NCBI GenBank assembly: GCA_048267305.1
Contig: JBLWXT010000023.1
Location: forward strand, 1-64,000
Source of the DNA: Owenweeksia sp048267305
GTDB taxonomy: Bacteria > Bacteroidota > Bacteroidia > Flavobacteriales > Schleiferiaceae
Direction of reading: 5' to 3'
Length of the DNA stretch: 64,000 bases
Shown: positions 1-6,349 of the stretch, in pieces
How positions within the stretch are numbered: the stretch's first letter is position 1
Layout of the letters: every line of letters starts with the position of its first letter
The notes under the pieces: generated by a model
The model's input: the letters and a program-made list of their open reading frames with translations, nothing else
Told to the model about the DNA's origin: nothing
Databases searched by the model: none
Made by a program: the position numbers and the translations under genes

Positions 1-94
1 CAGCCCCAAAGGGGCGGCAATACTATAGCGAGGAGGCAACGCCCCTCGCGAACGGCAGCGCAAACACAAAGTCAATTCAGCCCCGAAGGGGCGA
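1..94. repeat. GC-rich short palindromic repeats
   Basis: Two near-identical 16-bp palindromic units, CAGCCCCAAAGGGGCG at 1-16 and CAGCCCCGAAGGGGCG at 78-93, flank a further GC-rich inverted pair (GCGAGG at 29-34 and CCTCGC at 45-50). Each unit can fold as CCCC-loop-GGGG. They sit in the gap downstream of the minus-strand gene ending at 100. The pattern looks like the intergenic palindromes common in Bacteroidota. The array continues off the left edge, so its full extent is unknown. Confidence 0.6.
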
Positions 95-99
95 AATAC

Positions 100-771
100 C
101 TACTGCACCCCAAAGGATATATCAGTCAATTTTATGGAGTCACCCAAAGGAGAAGTAGCACATATATCCATAAAGTAGACCTTATCTCCACTTTCCATCT
201 TTTCAAAAATGCTTTTCACATCATCCGTAAAATGTGCCGCCTCAACATTCATGGTTCCTACCAAGCTATCTCCACGAAGCACTATTACCCGGTAACTGTT
301 GATTGTGGCGCTTACTCCGCACGCTCCCACCTGCCAGTCCATGTAATCTGAATTTAAGCCCTTAGAACGCAGCAGAGCTCCCTTAGAAAACACTCCTTGC
401 CTTTTTCTATATAATGTAACATAAGGCAATGGTATATCTAAAACCCTAAATTCTTGAGATTCTATTAAAACTGTATCATTATTTGAGACATTATAAAATG
501 AAAGGTTAATTCCTTCCACTTCCGCTGGCACAATGTTCAGCCAGCAACTGTCTTGTTCTACTCTGCCGTTATTGGTAGTTACCCAAATTGAATCGCAAGG
601 AACGCCTCCTACCACAAATCGGAAATAATTGGCGCCATGAGCATATATGCTCTTTTTTTGTAACGGCTCTAAAGTGATGCTTTGCCCTGAAAGATTCAGA
701 CTAAACAGAACCACCAGTAAAGCCACTATCCTAAAAATCTTTTGATCGCTAATTAAATTTCCAGTTCTCAT
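100..771 (-). CDS. Exported protein resembling the GldM C-terminal domain
   Basis: A 223-residue protein with a hydrophobic N-terminal stretch (about residues 14-29, ending in LSGQS) that looks like a signal peptide. The rest resembles the C-terminal periplasmic domains of GldM, the T9SS/gliding motor stalk: a motif of the form FRVLDIPLPYVTL near residue 107, then a G-x-SKGALLRSKG stretch, and near the end a segment with GDKVYFMDICATSP. The transmembrane, motor-forming N-terminus of GldM is absent, so this is not GldM itself. It could be a stand-alone periplasmic protein built from the GldM-C fold. The neighbours give no functional clue. Family assignment rests on remembered motif similarity; the function is unknown. 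Confidence 0.6.
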   Translation of the reverse strand: MRTGNLISDQKIFRIVALLVVLFSLNLSGQSITLEPLQKKSIYAHGANYFRFVVGGVPCDSIWVTTNNGRVEQDSCWLNIVPAEVEGINLSFYNVSNNDTVLIESQEFRVLDIPLPYVTLYRKRQGVFSKGALLRSKGLNSDYMDWQVGACGVSATINSYRVIVLRGDSLVGTMNVEAAHFTDDVKSIFEKMESGDKVYFMDICATSPLGDSIKLTDISFGVQ

Positions 772-812
772 AAGCAGAATACTTCAATGAAAGTAAACGG
801 AAATTTTCAGCT

Positions 813-2255
813 TCAGTGATACAAAAACTTAAACATCTTTTTTATCATGGGGGTAAGTCCACCGGAGAACTCCTCCACCAAGGCAATTTTAGTTACGCGC
901 CCCTGAGTTGGATAGGGATACACCTTGTTGAACATAGCGCCAGCACCAAGGCCTTGCTGCTTGGCCATAATTAATTCCTGAATCATTTCACCGGCATTGG
1001 GTGCAACAACGGTTCCGCCCAAAACCTTTCCATTTCTGGGGTTTAGCTTGTTCTCTTTTAGATAGAGAAACATTCGCCCATATTCGTAATCCGAAGCAAT
1101 GGCTCGGTCGTCTTTATCAAACTTAAAGTCGATGGTTTGAAATGCAATACCACGCTTTTTGATTTCCTCTAAACTGAGCCCAAAAGTGGCTACTTCGGGA
1201 TCGGTAAATGTTACCCAACTAAAATCATCGGTGTTCCATTTCTTTTTAAATGGCCATGGAGTGAAAAAGTTAGTGAGTAGGATTGTGGTGTGTAATTCCG
1301 CAGCATGAGAGAACAATAAATTATGGGCTGCATCACCGGCAAACACAATATTCTTATTGCCTTTGGCTTGTAAATATTCGTCTAAAACAGGCATGTTTTT
1401 CTCGTCCATCTGTACTCCTGCCTTGGGTAAATTCAAAGTATCATACTTTATATCGCGACCAATACCCACAAGCACGGCATCGCACTTTATCTCTTTTGTA
1501 TTTCCGGTTTTATCTTTTAATATAGCTGTGTTGGCCGAGTTAAACTCTACCAATTCATGCTCCAGCATAAACTCCATTCCGTTCTTTTCCAATCGACTTT
1601 GCACAAGCCCTGAAACTTCAGGAAGCTCTTTATTCATAATACGGTCGGCCATATCCATTACCGTAACCTTGCTCCCCATACGGGCAAAGCACTGGCCCAT
1701 CTCCATACCTATGGGTCCACCTCCAATTATCAGAAAGTTCTCCGGGATGAAATCAATTTGGAACAGATTTTCATTGTTGAAGGTTTTCACATTTTCAATT
1801 CCCTTCGCATTGAGCTTTCTTGGTTTTGAGCCTGTAGCTACCAATATTTTTTTGGCGGTAAACTTTTTGCCATTGGCCTCCACCTCATTTTTCCCTGTAA
1901 AGGTGGCAGTACCAATTTCCACATCCAGACCTTCTGCTTTCTTGAGGTACTCAGCACTTTCATGATCGCGGATACTTTGCTGCTTATCGTGCACGTATTT
2001 CAGCACTTTTTGGATATCGGGTTTACCCGAAACTTCCAAACCATAGGCCTTGCTCTGATTGGCTTTTTCAATAATATCGGCCACATGGATTAGCGCCTTA
2101 CTGGGTATGCATCCGGAGTTGAGGCATTCACCACCAAAATTGGCTTCATCCTTTTCTATCATCAAAACATCAAAGCCAAACTTGGCCATGCCTATTCCCA
2201 CGCCCAAACCACCAGATCCTGCTCCGATAACTATAATATCGTATTTCATAATCAT
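813..2255 (-). CDS. FAD-dependent pyridine nucleotide-disulfide oxidoreductase, mercuric-reductase-like
   Basis: A 480-residue flavoprotein of the class I disulfide oxidoreductase family. It has an N-terminal FAD Rossmann motif (IGAGSGGLGVG, about residues 10-20), the redox-active CxxxxC in GGECLNSGCIPSK (about 41-53), an NAD(P)H Rossmann motif (GGGPIGMEM, about 178-186) and the second FAD motif ending in VFAGDAAH (about 305). The C-terminus has YPYPTQGR where dihydrolipoyl dehydrogenase has the catalytic His-Glu pair, so it is not a normal E3 subunit; it is closer to the mercuric-reductase-like group, but lacks an N-terminal HMA domain. Two starts 6 nt apart (2255, 2249) are possible. It lies 39 nt downstream of the nucleoside phosphorylase and is probably co-transcribed with it. 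The substrate is unknown. Confidence 0.8.
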   Translation of the reverse strand: MIMKYDIIVIGAGSGGLGVGIGMAKFGFDVLMIEKDEANFGGECLNSGCIPSKALIHVADIIEKANQSKAYGLEVSGKPDIQKVLKYVHDKQQSIRDHESAEYLKKAEGLDVEIGTATFTGKNEVEANGKKFTAKKILVATGSKPRKLNAKGIENVKTFNNENLFQIDFIPENFLIIGGGPIGMEMGQCFARMGSKVTVMDMADRIMNKELPEVSGLVQSRLEKNGMEFMLEHELVEFNSANTAILKDKTGNTKEIKCDAVLVGIGRDIKYDTLNLPKAGVQMDEKNMPVLDEYLQAKGNKNIVFAGDAAHNLLFSHAAELHTTILLTNFFTPWPFKKKWNTDDFSWVTFTDPEVATFGLSLEEIKKRGIAFQTIDFKFDKDDRAIASDYEYGRMFLYLKENKLNPRNGKVLGGTVVAPNAGEMIQELIMAKQQGLGAGAMFNKVYPYPTQGRVTKIALVEEFSGGLTPMIKKMFKFLYH

Positions 2256-2294
2256 ACTTTCTTTATTTGATTCCTCGGTAAAGGCTAGTGGTAC

Positions 2295-3107
2295 TTAAAG
2301 TTTATCGATAAGCGAAGCAAACAGGGAGCTGAGCTTTTCATCTGCCCTACCTGCCGTTTCAATTATTTCCGAAATATCCACAGGCTGCAGGTTGTCGGGG
2401 TCACACTCGTCCGTTACCACAGAAACGGCCAACACCGGTAAATTCATGTGTCGAGCCACAATTACCTCAGGCACGGTGCTCATTCCCACTAAATCAGCTC
2501 CAATAATTTTGAGATATCTATACTCTGCTCTGGTTTCCAAATTAGGACCGGTTACGGCAGCATAAACTCCCTCTTTTACCACTACTCCCTGTTCCTTAGC
2601 CAGCTCCTGTAAAGAATTGCGCAATTGGCCGGAGTAAGGTTCGCTCATATCCGGAAACCTTGGCCCTAAAATTTCCTGGTTAGGCCCTGTAAGTGGGTTT
2701 TGAGTTTGTAGATTGATATGGTCTTCAATGGCCACTAAATCTCCCTTTTTAAAGTTGAGATTAATTCCTCCTGCAGCATTACTCAACAGCAGGTTTTTTA
2801 TGCCCAACATCTTCATTACCCTTATCGGGAATGTTATTTCCTTGGTGGAATAGCCTTCATAAAAATGAAAGCGTCCCTGCATGGCAATTACTTTTTTTCC
2901 TCCACAGCTACCCAGTATTAATTGCCCGGCATGAAACTCCATGGTGGCTACCGGGAAATGTGGTATCTGGTTGTAATGGATAGTTGCTTCAACCTCCATT
3001 TTTTCAATAAACTTGGCCAGGCCTGTGCCCAGCACAATGCCAACTTCTGCTTTGTCAAAACCTTTTCTTTTTAAAAAGGCCGTAGCTTCTTCTATATGGT
3101 GCATCAT
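2295..3107 (-). CDS. Purine nucleoside phosphorylase (PNP/MTAP family)
   Basis: A 270-residue trimeric-type phosphorylase that cleaves the N-glycosidic bond of purine nucleosides with phosphate. Visible motifs are the phosphate-loop GTGLAKF (27-33), the HAG and QGRFHFYEG segments (59-85), NAAGGIN (110-116) and GPNLET (187-192, with the base-contacting Glu191), then GMSTVPEVIVARH (208-220). At the base-selectivity position the sequence reads VVTDECD (230-236). Asp233 stands where inosine/guanosine-specific mammalian PNP has Asn, a change associated with acceptance of 6-aminopurines. The start ATGA overlaps the stop of the upstream glycosyltransferase, suggesting translational coupling. The context fits purine release in the same pathway as the two glycosyltransferases. 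The family is certain; base preference is inferred. Confidence 0.9.
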   Translation of the reverse strand: MMHHIEEATAFLKRKGFDKAEVGIVLGTGLAKFIEKMEVEATIHYNQIPHFPVATMEFHAGQLILGSCGGKKVIAMQGRFHFYEGYSTKEITFPIRVMKMLGIKNLLLSNAAGGINLNFKKGDLVAIEDHINLQTQNPLTGPNQEILGPRFPDMSEPYSGQLRNSLQELAKEQGVVVKEGVYAAVTGPNLETRAEYRYLKIIGADLVGMSTVPEVIVARHMNLPVLAVSVVTDECDPDNLQPVDISEIIETAGRADEKLSSLFASLIDKL

Positions 3108-3712
3108 AAATTTGGAAAATGTTTAAGATCTTCAATGGTGTCAAGGTCGGTAAGTTCTTCCAACAGTTGGTATGTAAGGCCATCTTTTTTTAAATGCGAG
3201 ATCGTTTGAGCCATAACATTCTCGGTACTCCAATCCACCTCCTTAAAAAGGGGCAGCGGTTTTTTCATTGCCATCAGGTAATAACCTCCATCATTAGCAG
3301 GGCCAATTACCGCATCGGTTTCATCCAGTTTGGCAAAGGCCTTCTCCAGTATTTCATTGGTCATTTCCGGGCAATCGCTGCCAATAATGGCCACTTTTTT
3401 ATAGCCCGCAGCAAAGGCATCTGTAAAGGCCATTTGCATGCGCTGCCCTAAATCTCCCTGATGCTGTATTTTTTTGGTGAAGATTGACGCGTTCCACGGA
3501 TCGGTCTCATTTATAAAATCGCCATACCAAAGCCACTTGTCAGACAATGTACTCTCAGCGGCCAAGCGGGTAATCTCCAAAAGCTTTTTGTAGTACATCA
3601 CAGCCTTATCATGGCCAATATCTTTACCCAGCCGAGTTTTCACCTTGCCCGGGATGGGGTTTTTGATGAAAATCATCAACAACTTTTCTGACGCTTTCTG
3701 CATCTGCTTCAT
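3104..3712 (-). CDS. TIGR04282-type (DUF2064) glycosyltransferase, arsenosugar-associated family
   Basis: A 202-residue GT-A/CofC-like nucleotidyl- or glycosyl-transferase. Family signs are FIKNPIPGKVKTRLG near the N-terminus (the sugar-nucleotide loop), IIGSDCPEMT (about 108-117) with the metal-binding Asp, and IGPANDGGYYLMAMK (about 136-150). NCBI places this family with arsenosugar biosynthesis (earlier name: transferase 1, rSAM/selenodomain-associated). The first ATG (3712) overlaps the upstream glycosyltransferase by 89 nt. A later ATG (residue 13, at 3676) would start directly before the conserved IFIKNP segment and cut the overlap to 53 nt, so the start is uncertain. Its stop overlaps the phosphorylase start. 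Confidence 0.85.
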   Translation of the reverse strand: MKQMQKASEKLLMIFIKNPIPGKVKTRLGKDIGHDKAVMYYKKLLEITRLAAESTLSDKWLWYGDFINETDPWNASIFTKKIQHQGDLGQRMQMAFTDAFAAGYKKVAIIGSDCPEMTNEILEKAFAKLDETDAVIGPANDGGYYLMAMKKPLPLFKEVDWSTENVMAQTISHLKKDGLTYQLLEELTDLDTIEDLKHFPNL

Positions 3713-4418
3713 TTATTCGGGTATCCTTAATTCTATTTTTATAAATTCTCACCAACTCCTTTTGCGATTTTCCCCTTTGGTGATTTATCCAAACCAGCAA
3801 AAATGCAAACTGAAGTTTAACGGGCCCATTTTCGATGTATTTACGGGCAGAAGTGGTTATATAATCCGGAATAACTTTAAAGCGGGCACCAAATCTCCTT
3901 AATCGCTTTACCATCTCCTGATCTTCCAGCACCACCATGTCATTGCGATAACCTCCTGTTTTTTCAAAAAGTTCGCGGCTTACAAATAAACCCTGATCGC
4001 CAAAGCGCACAGCATCAATATTAAATCGGGTGAGCCAGGCATTGGCTCTCAAAAACCAATTTGAAGAATCAAACTTTAGGCGGAAGCACCCGGCATCATA
4101 GCCTTCTTCCACTGCATTTTGGATATGATAAAGTAGGTTGATTGGTGGCTGACTATCAGCATGAAGAAAAAAGAGAATTTCACCGCTGGCACTTTTTGCG
4201 CCATAGTTTAACTGTGCGCCTCTTCCCTTTACAGGAGATTTTACAAGTTTTACTTTAGATAATAGCACTTCCTGTAAAGTACCATCGGTACTACCTCCAT
4301 CGGCAACAATTATTTCATACTCCACCCCAATGGTGGAAGTTCTAATAGACGATATCAGTTGGGAAATATTGTCAACCTCATTATAGGTTGGGATGATTAT
4401 GGAAATAAGTGTGCTCAT
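3624..4418 (-). CDS. TIGR04283-type family 2 glycosyltransferase, arsenosugar-associated family
   Basis: A 264-residue GT2 enzyme. It starts ISIIIPTYNEVDNI, the usual GT2 opening, followed by IIVADGGSTDGT (about 37-48, nucleotide binding) and the DXD-like FFLHADSQPP (about 83-92). A conserved GDQGLFV segment and a LEDQEMVKRL segment follow near residues 140-170. This combination, small size and pairing with the TIGR04282-type gene downstream match the TIGR04283 family linked to arsenosugar formation. There is no transmembrane tail, so it is probably cytosolic. The last 30 residues overlap the next gene in another frame. No ArsM methyltransferase or ArsS radical SAM gene is present in this window, so the acceptor sugar remains open. 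Confidence 0.85.
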   Translation of the reverse strand: MSTLISIIIPTYNEVDNISQLISSIRTSTIGVEYEIIVADGGSTDGTLQEVLLSKVKLVKSPVKGRGAQLNYGAKSASGEILFFLHADSQPPINLLYHIQNAVEEGYDAGCFRLKFDSSNWFLRANAWLTRFNIDAVRFGDQGLFVSRELFEKTGGYRNDMVVLEDQEMVKRLRRFGARFKVIPDYITTSARKYIENGPVKLQFAFLLVWINHQRGKSQKELVRIYKNRIKDTRINEADAESVRKVVDDFHQKPHPGQGENSAG

Positions 4419-4481
4419 AGATTTAAATCGCGCTGCAATCTAAAAATCTACGAGTACATCAGGCAGTCAGACTTATGACAA

Positions 4482-4901
4482 TTATAAAGATGTGGTAAAT
4501 TGGGCAAGAGTCATTTTTATATCCTCAAAGCTCACAGGCTTTGGTAAATAGTGATCCAGGCCACATTGTATATACTTTTCACGATCACCATTCATGGCAT
4601 TTGCCGTAAGGGCAACAATTACGGGAGCCTCTCCTTTTAGCCTCTCCTTTATTTTACAGCTTGCTTCCACTCCATCCATAACCGGCATTTGAATATCCAT
4701 AAGGATCATATCGTAATTATTGGATACGGCAGCGTTTACCGCTTCCTTGCCATTTGAAACTACATCAACCTTTATCTGGAGCTTTGCAAAGAGCAGAGAC
4801 ATTAACCTCTGATTAATCAAGTTATCCTCTGCAATAAGAATTTTAGGACAAGAAGGTTGATTTCTTATACCTATCTGTGGTGGTTGTTTCGTTGTGTGCA
4901 C
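4482..4901 (-). CDS. Stand-alone response regulator receiver domain (CheY-like)
   Basis: A 139-residue protein that is essentially one receiver domain. It shows the acidic pair in ILIAEDNLINQ (Glu25, Asp26), the phospho-acceptor Asp69 in MILMDIQMPVMDG, the Thr in VALTANA (about 92-98) and the Lys in LPKP (about 119). The wording NLINQRLM and TANAMNGDREKY is typical of receiver domains at the end of hybrid histidine kinases. No ATG precedes it in frame: GTG at 4901 is the only reasonable start, and the frame opens only at 4925. No kinase is adjacent. It may be a real single-domain regulator or a leftover of a hybrid kinase; the upstream 270 bp contain no recognisable kinase sequence. Confidence 0.75.
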   Translation of the reverse strand: MHTTKQPPQIGIRNQPSCPKILIAEDNLINQRLMSLLFAKLQIKVDVVSNGKEAVNAAVSNNYDMILMDIQMPVMDGVEASCKIKERLKGEAPVIVALTANAMNGDREKYIQCGLDHYLPKPVSFEDIKMTLAQFTTSL

Positions 4902-5175
4902 TGCGTGAGTATTAAGTTCGAAAAGCTACAGCCTACCATTGCTGCAGGTGCAAACTCTGGTTAAATCCATTGATGCTTTACAACACGATTGTCACCTTTG
5001 TTTGCTATGGCTCCACCAAAAATTTAGAGCTATGTGAATTACTTTTAAGCGGCTACCACAAATCGAAAATAACTATTTTATTTTATAAACACCCATGTTA
5101 ATAACTTTCTTGTTTTGAATACTTTCACTTCAGTTGAGATTATCGCAGCTATATGATTATTCCGACTTGCTACAT

Positions 5176-6276
5176 CTAGCTCACAGCGTACACCTTACCG
5201 GGCTGGCTTTTAACCAGGCCCTTTAATTCCAGGCTCATCAGATGCTGAAGAACTTTGCTTACGGGTAACTTTAACTTAATACAAAGGCTATCCAATTCCT
5301 CCCTTCCATTGATCGACAGTAAATCCAAAACCTGCTTTTCACCCTTACCAAGCTCCACAAACAGTTTTGTTTGTGAAGCGATTTCAACAGCCCGCTGCTC
5401 CTCCCATCCCAAAATATATTTCAGATCTGATGCATCGGTAATTAACGCTGCCTTGTTTTGCTTTATCAGCATATTACAACCCTCCGAATAGGGGTTTCCC
5501 AAATTACCCGGAACGGCAAAAACATCGCGGTTATAGCTATTGGCAATTTCGGCAGTAATAAGCGCCCCACCTTTCCTGGCGGCCTCTACTACCACCACCG
5601 CATCCGAAATACCGGCAACTATCCTGTTTCGCTTGGGGAAGTTTTCCCTATCGGGATTGGTTTCACTCAAATAATCGGTCAACAGCCCGCCATTCCTGAG
5701 CATGTCCATGGCAACTGATTTATGTGCAGAAGGATATATGCGATCATGCCCATGGGCCAAAACAGCAACCGTGGGCAGTCCTTTTTTAAGTGCTTGCTTG
5801 TGAGCGTAAATATCAATGCCATAGGCAAGCCCACTTATTATTAATGGATTGTATGGTTTTAGTCCCTCAATAAATTTTTCACAAAAACCCTTGCCGTATT
5901 CGGTAGCATTTCTGGTGCCTACAATAGCCACAACCTGCTGCCGGTTGAGGTTTGCATTGCCTCGATAATAAAGCATGAGCGGACCGTCCTCGCACATTTT
6001 TAACCTCCGGGGATAATCCTTATCCAAATAAAAGAGAGGCTTAATATCCTTTATATCCATAAACTTCAGCTCCCTTTCGGCCCGGCTCAACACTTCCTGT
6101 CCGCTAATATTTTTTGAGGCTTTGGTGCCAATACCTGGTATTTTTTCCAGAATTGACCTCTTTTCGGTAAAAACGGATTGAGCACTTCCGCAATGGGCAA
6201 TAAGGGTTTTGGCAATTTTATCACCAACACCCGGAATCAGTGTAAGTGCAATTCTATATAAAAGTTCGTTTTCCAA
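5176..6276 (-). CDS. dprA: DNA-processing protein DprA
   Basis: A 366-residue DprA/Smf protein, which loads RecA onto incoming single-stranded DNA during natural transformation. The N-terminal helix-hairpin-helix part has GVGDKIA and GIGTKA (about 16-22 and 48-53). The Rossmann core shows IVGTRNATEYG (118-128), SGLAYGIDIYAH (148-159), a GGLLTDYL segment (196-203) and RNRIVAGIS (216-224), all family signatures. The last 70 residues look like the winged-helix domain. The only start is TTG at 6276; no in-frame ATG exists upstream, and the first in-frame Met is near residue 73, inside the conserved region. It is divergent from the TonB receptor gene. Its presence implies capacity for DNA uptake, but no com genes are in the window. 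Confidence 0.95.
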   Translation of the reverse strand: MENELLYRIALTLIPGVGDKIAKTLIAHCGSAQSVFTEKRSILEKIPGIGTKASKNISGQEVLSRAERELKFMDIKDIKPLFYLDKDYPRRLKMCEDGPLMLYYRGNANLNRQQVVAIVGTRNATEYGKGFCEKFIEGLKPYNPLIISGLAYGIDIYAHKQALKKGLPTVAVLAHGHDRIYPSAHKSVAMDMLRNGGLLTDYLSETNPDRENFPKRNRIVAGISDAVVVVEAARKGGALITAEIANSYNRDVFAVPGNLGNPYSEGCNMLIKQNKAALITDASDLKYILGWEEQRAVEIASQTKLFVELGKGEKQVLDLLSINGREELDSLCIKLKLPVSKVLQHLMSLELKGLVKSQPGKVYAVS

Positions 6277-6349
6277 GGTGTCAGATTGGATTTAACTCTA
6301 ACGACAATATTAAAAAATTACCTAATCTTGATGTACCAATTCCAAGGCA

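Noticed and set aside
1357..1965. 202-codon plus-strand frame over the disulfide oxidoreductase gene
   Set aside because: It is the antisense of a well-conserved flavoprotein and has no motif, signal or promoter of its own.
813..2255. Dihydrolipoyl dehydrogenase (E3) call for the flavoprotein
   Set aside because: The catalytic His-Glu pair near the C-terminus is absent (YPYPTQGR instead) and no lipoyl complex genes lie nearby.
6277..6349. Riboswitch before the TonB receptor
   Set aside because: The 73-bp gap is too short for a cobalamin aptamer and shows no matching core.
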